From contig NZ_FRXN01000006.1 of NCBI RefSeq assembly GCF_900148515.1, positions 124,001-188,000 on the forward strand: a DNA stretch of 64,000 bases, written 5' to 3'. Both the position numbers and the translations under genes were made by a program. Shown here piece after piece: positions 43,284 to 51,194 of the stretch. A model generated the notes under the pieces. The model was not told the DNA's origin, searched no databases, and saw nothing but the letters and a program-made list of their open reading frames with translations. Position 1 is the stretch's first letter. Each line of letters begins with the position of its first letter. The stretch comes from Algoriphagus zhangzhouensis. GTDB lineage: Bacteria > Bacteroidota > Bacteroidia > Cytophagales > Cyclobacteriaceae.

Positions 43284-44465
43284 TTAAGGAGCAACCAATT
43301 CTGGTAATGCTGCATCAAAAAGTGTTGCAAATTCAAGAGGGTCCATAATGTGTCCCTGCTTTTGAGCTTGATCAGCCAGTTCATAACCCCATTCGGCCGC
43401 AGCCATTCTTTGAATTGGTGTACCGTGGTGGCCATAGCTTTCAAATCCACAATCTCCAATTGCAAAGAATACTTCAAGAAACTGCTGAACTCTTTTCCAT
43501 TGCATTGTAGCACCTTTAGAATGTGATAGGTAATATGCAGAATAAGCATCAGCCATCAATTCCGTTCTCCTCGTAGCCTCTGGACTTCTAAATTCTTCAA
43601 AAAGATCTAATTGAAACTGAATATGGTGTCCAAATTCATGAGCCAAGATTGCTTGTGGAGCTACATCTCCAAAGCCCAATGTTTCATAACCTTCCAAAAT
43701 GCCATCACCCATGATGATTTTGCTTGGGACTTCTCCCACAGGAGGGAAGAAAAATGCACTCTGAGCAAATGCATTCAAAGTGAAAATTGGATGTTCTCCA
43801 TTTCGGTATTGAGGGATTTCTTCCAATAATTCTAAAATCAAATCCGCCCAATATTCTGCGGTAGGTAGATCATCTAAGTATAAAATTTGATCGATACGAA
43901 TGAGACGATCTCGATCTTGAAGCATGTTTCCATGCATTGCTGCTAATACAATATCTTCAGAGTCGATTGTCCAAAATCTTTTCAAATCTTTAAAAGTCTT
44001 GGTCATCTTTTGGGTGTATTCCCCATCTTTCCCGAAATATTCACCTTCTGAGGTATTTGAAAATAGTAAAGCATCATAGGTAGGGAAATCCAACATTCCT
44101 GTGATAGAGGCCCAGAAGATTTCATTAAAAGCCCAGTCAGCTAATTCCTCATTGATCCATGCGTCAAATTCAGTTGAGCTACACTCGGTGGGTTCTACAG
44201 CCATAGCACGCTGAACGAGTTCTCTGTAATAGGTGTCCGTTTGCTGTTCTATTTCCATTAGCCGTCCGTTTGGATCGGATGATCTTAATTGAGGATTAAT
44301 TCTCGATTCATATCCTTCTGGAAGTTGATTATTATCAAGTCTGGAATGTTGTGAATCGTTTTGATCCAAAATTTGAGTTTGGTCCATTTCACAGGCTGTA
44401 AAAAACAATACCGCTATAAAAGTTAGCCCCCATGAAGGCTTAAGGAAGTTTTTAAAATTTTTCAT
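43284..44465 (-). CDS. Zinc metallopeptidase-like lipoprotein (HEFGHH)
   Basis: A 393-residue lipoprotein with signal WGLTFIAVLFFTACEMDQ (lipobox Cys near residue 25). It carries the zincin motif HEFGHH (about residue 277) in QAILAHEFGHHIQFQLD and, further on, RRTELMADAYSAYYLSHSKG, where a Glu/Asp could be the third ligand. This resembles the putative neutral zinc metallopeptidase group. Residues 60-180 lack recognised motifs. It would act in the periplasm or on the cell surface. Substrate unknown. It is convergent with the phosphodiesterase gene. Confidence 0.85.
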   Translation of the reverse strand: MKNFKNFLKPSWGLTFIAVLFFTACEMDQTQILDQNDSQHSRLDNNQLPEGYESRINPQLRSSDPNGRLMEIEQQTDTYYRELVQRAMAVEPTECSSTEFDAWINEELADWAFNEIFWASITGMLDFPTYDALLFSNTSEGEYFGKDGEYTQKMTKTFKDLKRFWTIDSEDIVLAAMHGNMLQDRDRLIRIDQILYLDDLPTAEYWADLILELLEEIPQYRNGEHPIFTLNAFAQSAFFFPPVGEVPSKIIMGDGILEGYETLGFGDVAPQAILAHEFGHHIQFQLDLFEEFRSPEATRRTELMADAYSAYYLSHSKGATMQWKRVQQFLEVFFAIGDCGFESYGHHGTPIQRMAAAEWGYELADQAQKQGHIMDPLEFATLFDAALPELVAP

Positions 44466-44749
44466 TTGATTTTTTGTTTAGATAAAAAGAATAACTGAAT
44501 AAAAAGGTCTATATAGATTGCTCAATCATTATTGCAATGATCGAAAAAGTGACATTTCTAAAATAAGAATATTTGGTGGAAATAATCCAGTCGTATCTTA
44601 ATTATTTGTAAATGAGGGAAAAATGTAAAATGAACTATGGAATAGGGGATTTTATTAATTATTTAATGTTGAATTTACTTAGTTGTTTTTTTAAAGCTGT
44701 ATCTTATACCAGTTCAATAAATACTAGTACCAATTAATAGATTACGATT

Positions 44750-45244
44750 ATGGGATTGATTTCATTTATTAAAGACGCCGGAGCCAAGATTTTTGGTGGA
44801 AAAACAACAGCGGAGAAAGCTGCCGATGCGGCTAAAGCTGCAGCAGAAGCAAAATTGAAAAGAGAGGAAGCAGCTGCTAAAGTTTTAGAGCAAACTATTT
44901 CAGATTTAGATTTGCAGGTTGTAGGATTGAATATCCAAATCGATGATGATAAAGCCACTGTGTCAGGTGCAGCTTTTGATCAGGCCACTAAAGAAAAAGT
45001 AGTGTTAGTCGTCGGAAACTCTCAAGGAATCGCAACTGTAGATGATCAGATGACAGTAGAAAATCCTGAGCCTGAAGCTACATATCATACGGTAGTGAGT
45101 GGAGATACCCTAAGTAAAATTGCCAAAACAGTATATGGTGATGCGATGAAATATCCTGTGATCTTTGAGGCCAACAAGCCTATGCTGAAAAGTCCAGATT
45201 TGATCTATCCAGGTCAAGTGTTGAGAATTCCTCCTTTGGGATAA
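44750..45244 (+). CDS. BON-LysM protein (Kbp/YgaU-like)
   Basis: A 164-residue cytoplasmic protein with the Kbp/YgaU layout. Residues 1-55 are an Ala/Lys/Glu-rich helix (AEKAADAAKAAAEAKLKRE), residues about 58-105 are a BON domain (VVGLNIQIDDDKATVSG and GNSQGIATVDDQM), and residues about 112-164 are a LysM domain (YHTVVSGDTLSKIAKTVYGD, then DLIYPGQVLRIP). E. coli Kbp binds potassium through this fold. No signal peptide. It is a single-gene unit with its own terminator. Confidence 0.92.
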   Translation: MGLISFIKDAGAKIFGGKTTAEKAADAAKAAAEAKLKREEAAAKVLEQTISDLDLQVVGLNIQIDDDKATVSGAAFDQATKEKVVLVVGNSQGIATVDDQMTVENPEPEATYHTVVSGDTLSKIAKTVYGDAMKYPVIFEANKPMLKSPDLIYPGQVLRIPPLG

Positions 45245-45264
45245 TCAAATGAAATATTGATGGT

Positions 45265-45292
45265 AGCCACTTCGAAAGATGTGGCTTTTTTT
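45265..45292 (+). terminator. Intrinsic terminator after the LysM gene
   Basis: Stem AGCCAC (45265-45270) with GTGGCT (45281-45286), partly extended inward, followed by seven Ts. It lies 20 bp after the stop. Confidence 0.85.
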
Positions 45293-45340
45293 AATTCCTC
45301 TCTGGAATTTGTAAATTATGGTAAATAGCCCTGTTAGAAG

Positions 45341-45772
45341 ATGAAGAAGATAAGATACTTACTCCCCATTTTTTGCTTAGCGTTTTGTGTTGCCTGCATG
45401 GATAGCTCAGATCCTGATCCACAACCTCAGGTACCCGATGATCCAGTTGGTCAGGGAGGCGATATGACGATGATTTATATGGGTGATTTTATGGATGCTG
45501 CACATCCTACTTCTGGAAAAGCAAGTGCCGATCCCAAAACTAGTGTTCTAAAGTTTACCGATTTCAAAACAGACAATGGACCTCTTTTGGAAGTCTATTT
45601 AGCTACTGATACCAAAGCCTCCGAGTTTGTGACCTTAGGGAAGTTAAAAGGCCTTCAGGGTGATTTTTCCTATGATATGCCAGAAGAAATTGATTTGGAA
45701 AAATACCAGTATGTTTTGATTTGGTGTGTGGAGTTTTCAGTCAACTTCGGACATGCTAAGATCGAGAAGTAA
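45341..45772 (+). CDS. DM13-domain lipoprotein
   Basis: A 143-residue lipoprotein with signal LLPIFCLAFCVACMDSSD (lipobox Cys near residue 19), followed by an Asp/Pro-rich linker. The rest is a DM13 domain: GDFMDAAHPTSGKASAD, VLKFTDFKTDNGPLLEVYLA, LGKLKGLQGDFSYDMPE and YQYVLIWCVEFSVNFGHA. DM13 is proposed to act as a redox or electron-transfer fold with a conserved Cys, here in WCVEF. It is a stand-alone gene in the cell envelope, convergent with the acetyltransferase gene. Role unknown. Confidence 0.9.
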   Translation: MKKIRYLLPIFCLAFCVACMDSSDPDPQPQVPDDPVGQGGDMTMIYMGDFMDAAHPTSGKASADPKTSVLKFTDFKTDNGPLLEVYLATDTKASEFVTLGKLKGLQGDFSYDMPEEIDLEKYQYVLIWCVEFSVNFGHAKIEK

Positions 45773-45786
45773 GTATCTTTAAAATC

Positions 45787-46071
45787 TCAAAACCTAACAT
45801 CAGCAATACTTTCATTTTTGTCAAACTCAGCTTTGGCAAAAGGACATAGTGGTAGGATTTTGACATCTTTTTCCCTAGCTAAATCAACTGCTTTCATCAC
45901 GAGCATTTTTCCATAACCTTTACCTCCAAACCCATCTTCAATGCCCGTGTGGTCGATGATAAATTTGTTGGTTCCTGCCCAGGTATAGGTCATTTCACCG
46001 GCAAACTTTCCATCTTCATAGAGAACAAATCGGCCTTTTCTGCCATTTTCCTCCTGTTCAATCTTAATCAT
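45787..46071 (-). CDS. Small GNAT N-acetyltransferase (YjdJ-like)
   Basis: A 94-residue GNAT-fold protein of the GCN5-related YjdJ/UPF0256 kind, much shorter than standard acetyltransferases. Visible parts are GRFVLYEDGKFAGEMTYTW, NKFIIDHTGIEDGFGGKGYG (acetyl-CoA pyrophosphate loop, G-x-G-x-G/A) and LVMKAVDLAREKDVKILPLC with the family's C-P-F-A segment. It follows a YjdI-type Fe-S gene by 8 bp; the yjdI-yjdJ pairing occurs in other bacteria. Substrate unknown. Confidence 0.9.
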   Translation of the reverse strand: MIKIEQEENGRKGRFVLYEDGKFAGEMTYTWAGTNKFIIDHTGIEDGFGGKGYGKMLVMKAVDLAREKDVKILPLCPFAKAEFDKNESIADVRF

Positions 46072-46079
46072 TCGTACTC

Positions 46080-46280
46080 CTATTTTTTAATACTCAATGC
46101 ACCAGATGGACATTTTGAAACTTGGTTGATCAATTCTTCACTGGATGCATTCTCTGGCTTTACCCAAGGTTTGTCTTTTGGGTTGTATACTTTGGGAAGA
46201 GTTTTGACACAAACACCGGAATGGATGCATTTTTCTGGTTGCCACAAAATGGTGACTTCCCCATTCGAATATTCTTTCAT
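46080..46280 (-). CDS. YjdI-type mono-cluster Fe-S protein
   Basis: A 66-residue protein of the YjdI family (divergent 4Fe-4S mono-cluster domain). Three Cys are visible: one in KCIHSGVCVKTLP (two residues, Cys 18 and 23 approximately) and one in SKCPSGALSI near the C-terminus. The classic ferredoxin has four ligands per cluster, so the remaining ligand must come from elsewhere or the cluster is atypical, as in the family generally. It forms a two-gene unit with the small acetyltransferase. Physiological role unknown. Confidence 0.9.
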   Translation of the reverse strand: MKEYSNGEVTILWQPEKCIHSGVCVKTLPKVYNPKDKPWVKPENASSEELINQVSKCPSGALSIKK

Positions 46281-46446
46281 GATAAAGTTGTTTAGGTTCT
46301 CAAATTTATCTAGCTCAACCTAGCTAGGCATTGATATATGATAAGATAGCTTTTTAAATATTGGTTTTCCAGAAAAATGAATCAGGCTTGCCTTTTCAGA
46401 GTTGAACAGGTTTAATATGATCTTTCGGTTTGTTTGGTCTTGAATT

Positions 46447-47142
46447 TTAAGTAATTGGCAAAGACATAAACCATTTGGCAAAACCTTCCAATAAATCTAT
46501 TTGAGGTCTAAAAAGCATGATTAAGTGCACTGTTAGGTACATTAAAAGTTCTAGAGGGAATACCCATCTTCCTTTTTTATGTTGCCATGTCAGAATAGTT
46601 AAAATCAAAAGTATAGAATAGACAATCAGGGCAGTTGTAATGAAGGGTTTTCCCGGATCAAGATAGTTTCTGATAGCTCGTAATAATGAAGGTTCAATAA
46701 ATACAATACCCGTTGCTATCATTGCCCTTGCATGGATTCCCGTTATTTTTCGATTCCACATCCCAATTGAAAACATGGTTCCGAGGATGATCAAATCCTT
46801 AAAAGGGACCAGGAGTCTCAAACCCAAATTTTCCTCATCTATTGAATGCCGATGATGAACCAAGAGTAAAACAGAAATAAAGATTAAAGCTATTAGCAAA
46901 AAAGATGACTTTCCAATTTTTCGGTGTAACTCAAGCATTCCTCTCCTAATGAGGAAAACCTGTATAATCAGCATAATGATCCAGAGTAATGCGATGACAG
47001 CATGAACGTGGAAGTAAATATTTAACTGTTCCGATGGCGTAAATAAGTTTGAAAAATAGGTCTCCCAAAAACCTAAAAACACCAAAATGATTAAGCCTAT
47101 AAAAAAGAAAACACTATTCTCAAACCGAAACCTATTCTTCAT
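46447..47142 (-). CDS. Seven-helix membrane protein
   Basis: A 231-residue inner-membrane protein with about seven hydrophobic segments, such as VFFFIGLIILVFLGFWETYF, HAVIALLWIIMLIIQVFLI and TTALIVYSILLILTILTW. Histidines at helix ends (NIYFHVHAVIALLW, LHRKIGKSS, VHHRHS) and the L-H-R-x-I-G-K motif recall DUF2306-like and cytochrome-like membrane families, so heme or metal binding is conceivable. No neighbouring gene suggests a role. Coding status is well supported; function is unknown. Confidence 0.78.
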   Translation of the reverse strand: MKNRFRFENSVFFFIGLIILVFLGFWETYFSNLFTPSEQLNIYFHVHAVIALLWIIMLIIQVFLIRRGMLELHRKIGKSSFLLIALIFISVLLLVHHRHSIDEENLGLRLLVPFKDLIILGTMFSIGMWNRKITGIHARAMIATGIVFIEPSLLRAIRNYLDPGKPFITTALIVYSILLILTILTWQHKKGRWVFPLELLMYLTVHLIMLFRPQIDLLEGFAKWFMSLPIT

Positions 47143-47420
47143 ATCAAGGGAATCTCTTTATTTGAAAAATTGACCTTGAAATCATCTATTACCATTTCTT
47201 CAAGATCCACTTGGAATTAAATTAAAAAATTAATCGATTATTTCTAGCGTTATTCTGAGTTTTTAGTTTTGTAGTGGCTTGATTTTCAGCGCTATGATTG
47301 GAGTTTTGGGCTTTAAACTTAAATGACGCTTATTTTATTTAAAGCAATATCAAAGAGTTCTTTCAAGTTGGAATTAGGTTCGATTTAAGGAAACTAAGTT
47401 TATTCGTCTTGGCATAATCC

Positions 47421-48779
47421 TCAATAAATATTCCACTTCAAATAGTCATTGATAAATTTCCCCTGAGGATCATATTGCTTTGCTAAAGCCACAAAGTCAT
47501 TGAATTTAGGATAGCGCTCCATTAGTTTTTCCCGAGATATCGTAAATAATTTTCCCCAATGTGGCACTCCATTGAAGGGTGCAATAGCTGCCTCAATTTT
47601 AGGCAAAACAGCCATCACTTCCGGAGTCATTTGCTTCCAAGTAAAATGTATGGCTACCGAATCCTGCTGATAACATGGACTCATCCAAAATTCATCCCCA
47701 CAAATGGTCCGAATTTCTGTAATCATCAAAAGAGGATAAATCTCATCCTTCAGCTTTTCGATTTCCATAATGGCATCAACGGCTTTTTCTCTTGGAACAA
47801 AAAACTCAGCCTGAAGCTCCTCACCAGCGCTTGGGAGAAAGCCCATTTTGAAATGAGGCAAACGATCATACCATGGCCCCGGAACTCCCAATTGCTCGGT
47901 GCAGTTTTGGGCATCCAATTCAAGAATCGGATGGACGTTGATTTCTGCAGCTTTGGCACCATAGAATTCAGAACCTAGGTCTTTTACCTCCTCGTCAGTT
48001 CTTCTTTTTACCCAGACCTCACTTACATTATCATTCATCCAGTTGGTAAAGAGACTGACACTATAGCCACTGGACATGATCTCATTAAAATTATTTCTTA
48101 CAGATTCCAGAGGAAGATCCAAAAACACATCTTGCTGCACATCAAAGGCTGGTTGGATAGCCAAGGTCATTTTGGTGATTATTCCAAAAGCTCCTAAGCC
48201 AACTACCACGGCATTGAAATCAGGATGAGATCGATCCATCGAAACGATCTCTCCATCTGGTTTGATCAGTTCCAAAGCCATTACTCCTGTAGCCAGATTC
48301 CCGTTTTTTACACCTGAACCGTGGGTTGCGGTGGCACAGGCACCAGCCACAGTGATATGAGGTAGTGAGGCTAGATTATGCAGGGCAAAACCCTTTTCAT
48401 ATAGTTCCTTCGAAAAGTCTCCGTATCTGGCACCGGCCTCAACGGTGATGGTCATCTTCTCCGGATCTATGGCGATGACTTTATTCAGATGGTGGGTAGA
48501 AATCTGAGCCACCGGATCATCCGCGATATCATTGAAGCAATGCTTGGAGCCTAAAGCTTTGGATCCTTCCAGATCCTTGATCAGCGAACTGACTTCCTCT
48601 GGATTTTTGGGTTCAAAAAGTTCTTTGGCTTTGTAAGTATAATTTTTGGCCCAATTGGTACGGTTGTTTTGGCTGAGTAGGCCTGTTTCTTTTTTCTCTT
48701 GGGTACAAGAAAACTGGGGAGCTATCATCAGTCCCGTAAATGCAATGGAGGAGGTTTTAAGGAAGGCTTTTCGGTTCAT
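47421..48779 (-). CDS. FAD-binding sugar/alditol oxidase (ALO type)
   Basis: A 452-residue flavoprotein oxidase. The N-terminus (NRKAFLKTSSIAFTGLMIAP) is Tat-like or lipoprotein-like, with a Cys in PQFSCTQ. The FAD-binding PCMH domain follows: SKHCFNDIADD, ITVEAGARYGDFSKELYEKG and ACATATHGSG near residue 150, the motif used by alditol and aldonolactone oxidases. The C-terminal ALO domain ends in PHWGKLF, RYPKFNDFVALAKQYDPQGK and FINDYLKW. The closest functional idea is alditol (xylitol/sorbitol-type) oxidase or D-arabinono-lactone oxidase acting outside the cytoplasm. Monocistronic. Confidence 0.9.
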   Translation of the reverse strand: MNRKAFLKTSSIAFTGLMIAPQFSCTQEKKETGLLSQNNRTNWAKNYTYKAKELFEPKNPEEVSSLIKDLEGSKALGSKHCFNDIADDPVAQISTHHLNKVIAIDPEKMTITVEAGARYGDFSKELYEKGFALHNLASLPHITVAGACATATHGSGVKNGNLATGVMALELIKPDGEIVSMDRSHPDFNAVVVGLGAFGIITKMTLAIQPAFDVQQDVFLDLPLESVRNNFNEIMSSGYSVSLFTNWMNDNVSEVWVKRRTDEEVKDLGSEFYGAKAAEINVHPILELDAQNCTEQLGVPGPWYDRLPHFKMGFLPSAGEELQAEFFVPREKAVDAIMEIEKLKDEIYPLLMITEIRTICGDEFWMSPCYQQDSVAIHFTWKQMTPEVMAVLPKIEAAIAPFNGVPHWGKLFTISREKLMERYPKFNDFVALAKQYDPQGKFINDYLKWNIY

Positions 48780-49198
48780 GGGTTCGATTGTTTGGGTAAA
48801 GAGATTCTTTCAAAATTTCCATTCGAGCGGATATGCTTTAGAATATCACCTTATAAAGTACTAAAGAGGAAGGACTTCTGGTAGTTTAAAGGTTGAAATT
48901 CGATGAAAAAGGTAGTTGAAAAAGGTTAGAAAGAGGCTTGTTCCTACGACTTTCCTACGTGTTTTCTACGACTTTCTTACGAGTAGGAGTGGTAAGAAAT
49001 ACGTAGGAAGCCAGTAAATAATAGGTGGTGGATTTATCTAAGCCTAATGAAACAAATTTCTCTGGTAGAGCAAGACTCCTGACTTGTGCTTGATTCTATG
49101 AAGTCTGAGACTGCCTTATTTTTGGTCCATACAGGAGATATGAACCATTTCAGGATTCTTCTTTATCTTCAGGGAGTTAGGATCTCAATTCAACCAAC
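48780..49198. other. Intergenic region with nested hairpin and REP-like copy A
   Basis: 419 bp without a plausible gene. Two structures are visible. A nested inverted repeat has outer arms TTCCTACGT (48952-48960) and ACGTAGGAA (49001-49009) and inner arms TTTCTTAC / GTAAGAAA (48973-48980 / 48992-48999); the word CTACGA recurs around it. From about 49070 to 49147 lies a diverged copy of a REP-like element found again at 50804 and 53041. Promoters for the divergent flanking genes must also be here, but none is clear. Confidence 0.6.
49070..49147 (+). repeat. REP-like double-hairpin element, copy A
   Basis: Diverged copy: GACTTGTGCT and AGTCTGAGACTGC are kept, the first hairpin arm is altered (AAGACTCCTGACTT). 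It extends into a second block (GGTCCATACAGGAGATATGA, 49124-49143) that is also seen, diverged, after copy C. Confidence 0.65.
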
Positions 49199-50668
49199 AT
49201 GCAAACCCGAAGGAGCTTTTTTAAAAACATAGGATGGGGAATCTTTTCCTTCTCCATTTTTTCTCAAACCCCATTTTCAGCTTTTGCCAAAAAACTGGGA
49301 ATTACCAAAAAAGAACCTTCTGTATTCTTTACTACTGGATTCAAACTGATGGAAGTAACGGATCACTCGGTTTTGGTTTGGACTCGGGTATGTAAGCAGG
49401 CGGAACCCAATCCAATCACGCATCAGCGTAAGGAAACGGTTTTTCGACATCCGATAGATTTCGATGAAACTATGCCTGTCAACCATATGGATGGTGGAGT
49501 GGAGGTAGGACATGGCTTTGTGCAAGTACTGATAAGAGGTAGAGGAAAAGATTGGACTTCTGATTGGTTGGAAGCAATGCCAGAGAATGACTTTACTATA
49601 AAAGCCACATTTGATAATCTGCCATCAGCAACCTCTTTTCAGGTTTTTCTCAGAGCTAAGGAAGAGTTGGGAAGCAATGAAATTCAGGAAGTGGAGGGGA
49701 CTTTTACAACTGCTCCCAGTCCTGATCAGATTGTTCCTGTTCTCTTTACGACTTCCACATGTCAGTATTTCTGGTCTTTTGATGATGAGAAAAGAGGCTT
49801 TCAGTCTTATGATAGCATGCGAGCGATGAAGCCGGATTTCTTTATCCAAACGGGGGATTATATCTACTATGATAAGCCTGGGCCTTTGGCAAAGAATCTT
49901 GAGCAAGCCCGGCATAAATGGCATGCGATGGATGCATGGCCAAGCTTGAAGGACCTATTTCGGCAAACGCCTCTCTATATGATGAAGGATGATCATGATT
50001 TGCTTAAAGATGATGCACATCCTGCCTCGGAGGCTTATGGAGACTTGACTTTTGCTGATGGATTAAAGCTTTGGTACCAGAATGTACCATTGGATCAAAA
50101 GCCTTATCGAACGATCAGATGGGGAAAGGATCTGCAGGTTTGGATGGTGGAAGGACGTGAGTTCCGAACTCCCAATCCAGAGCCCGATGGACCGGAAAAA
50201 AGCATTTGGGGGAAAGAGCAAATGGATTGGTTTAAAGAATCCGTGGAGGCCTCAGATGCCAGCTTTAAGATCTTGGTTACAGCAACACCCATCGTCGGTC
50301 CAGACAGGGAAAATAAGAAAGACAATCATGCAAATTCTGTCTATCAGCAAGAAGGTAAGGAGCTAAGAAAATACCTTTCAGCAATCCCCAATCTCTTTGT
50401 AGTTAATGGCGATAGGCATTGGCAGTATGTGTCCAATGATTTGGAAACTGGCTTGATGGAGTTCTGTTCTGGGCCGATCAGTGATTATCATTCCCAAGGT
50501 TGGGATGCGGATGATTATCGCCCCGAACATCAGTTTTTAAGATTGAAAGGAGGCTTTTTGAGTGTGAAAGTTGAGCGAGTTTCCGGTCAAGCTCAGATTA
50601 CTTTGGCTCATCGAGATGTGAAGGGGGCGGTGGTTCATCAGCAGGTTTTTGAAAAGGCGTTGGGATAG
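49199..50668 (+). CDS. Alkaline phosphatase D (PhoD)-family protein, Tat-type
   Basis: A 489-residue metallophosphoesterase of the PhoD group. The N-terminus is Tat-like (QTRRSFFKNIGWGIFSFSIF, twin Arg at residues 4-5). An N-terminal beta-sandwich (DHSVLVWTRVCKQAEPNP) precedes the catalytic domain: TSTCQYFWSFDD, FFIQTGDYIYYDKPG (metal Asp), LYMMKDDHDLLKDD, ILVTATPIVG and VVNGDRHWQYVS, ending FCSGPISDYHSQGWDADDY. PhoD enzymes are secreted phosphodiesterases or phospholipases using Ca/Fe. Flanked on both sides by repeat-rich gaps, hence monocistronic. Confidence 0.9.
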   Translation: MQTRRSFFKNIGWGIFSFSIFSQTPFSAFAKKLGITKKEPSVFFTTGFKLMEVTDHSVLVWTRVCKQAEPNPITHQRKETVFRHPIDFDETMPVNHMDGGVEVGHGFVQVLIRGRGKDWTSDWLEAMPENDFTIKATFDNLPSATSFQVFLRAKEELGSNEIQEVEGTFTTAPSPDQIVPVLFTTSTCQYFWSFDDEKRGFQSYDSMRAMKPDFFIQTGDYIYYDKPGPLAKNLEQARHKWHAMDAWPSLKDLFRQTPLYMMKDDHDLLKDDAHPASEAYGDLTFADGLKLWYQNVPLDQKPYRTIRWGKDLQVWMVEGREFRTPNPEPDGPEKSIWGKEQMDWFKESVEASDASFKILVTATPIVGPDRENKKDNHANSVYQQEGKELRKYLSAIPNLFVVNGDRHWQYVSNDLETGLMEFCSGPISDYHSQGWDADDYRPEHQFLRLKGGFLSVKVERVSGQAQITLAHRDVKGAVVHQQVFEKALG

Positions 50669-50803
50669 TTTATTCATAGATTCTAAATGTCTTTCTTGTA
50701 TAAAATCAATTTTCAACACAGAATTATCCCACAGATGTGCACAGAAAAAGACACAGATTTTCACAGATTTATCTAAACCCCAATCAATTGATGTTTTCAA
50801 TTT

Positions 50804-50861
50804 GCGCAAGTCTCATGACTTGTGCTATCAATAATGCAGTCTGAGACTGCAACATCCTAGG
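50804..50861 (+). repeat. REP-like double-hairpin element, copy B
   Basis: Two consecutive hairpins: AAGTC-TCAT-GACTT and the perfect GCAGTCT-G-AGACTGC, then AACATCCTAGG. Nearly identical to copy C at 53041-53098; a diverged relative is copy A at 49070. Confidence 0.8.
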
Positions 50862-50867
50862 GTTGGT

Positions 50868-50984
50868 GAGCTATCTGCGGTAGCTATCTTAATTTATCTG
50901 CCCGAAGGGCTATCTTATTAAGATATGGCTAGGCCGAAATACTCCTCACTTCGGTCAGTGAGATATGCCTTCGGCGAGATTTTA
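50868..50984 (-). repeat. Mini-hairpin array (inverted relative to the 61.5-kb array)
   Basis: Successive short hairpins separated by ATATCT/TATCTT-like spacers: GCCCGAAGGGC, TCACTTCGGTCAGTGA, GCCTTCGGC. The reverse complement of the 61508-61612 unit aligns along its whole length with small changes. Confidence 0.75.
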
Positions 50985-51020
50985 GATTGCTTCGTCGGCC
51001 CTTGGCCTCCTCGCAATGAC
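50985..51020 (+). repeat. GATTGC...GCAATGAC palindromic element, copy 1
   Basis: Conserved ends GATTGCTTC and CGCAATGAC (outer stem ATTGC/GCAAT) around an inner GGCC-CTT-GGCC stem. Copies 2 and 3, with a different but still self-complementary core, are at 56650 and 57890. Confidence 0.78.
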
Positions 51021-51194
51021 GCGGATTTTCGTCTAGTGAGGAAAGAGTGGTAGTCTAGTTGATCATGTTTTACTTCGGAACGACATTCTATGGCGTGAAA
51101 CTAAATTCTCTATTCTCTTAATCTCAAATCTCTACCATTAACCCCTCACAAAACTCCGTGCCCTCCGTGGTGAAATAACCCAAAAGACTGAATC

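Larger units (their letters stand above)
50669..51194. other. Repeat-filled intergenic region
   Basis: 526 bp with no gene. In order it holds: a CACAGA-rich stretch (four CACAGA words between about 50731 and 50768), REP-like copy B (50804-50861), a mini-hairpin array related to the one at 61.5 kb but inverted (50868-50984), a GATTGC...GCAATGAC element (50985-51020), and a block ending CCTCCGTGGTGAA (51133-51180) shared with three other gaps. Confidence 0.7.

Noticed and set aside
44525..44541. Small inverted repeat ATCATT-N5-AATGAT upstream of the LysM gene.
   Set aside because: Short, AT-rich and without context beyond position; too weak to annotate as an operator.
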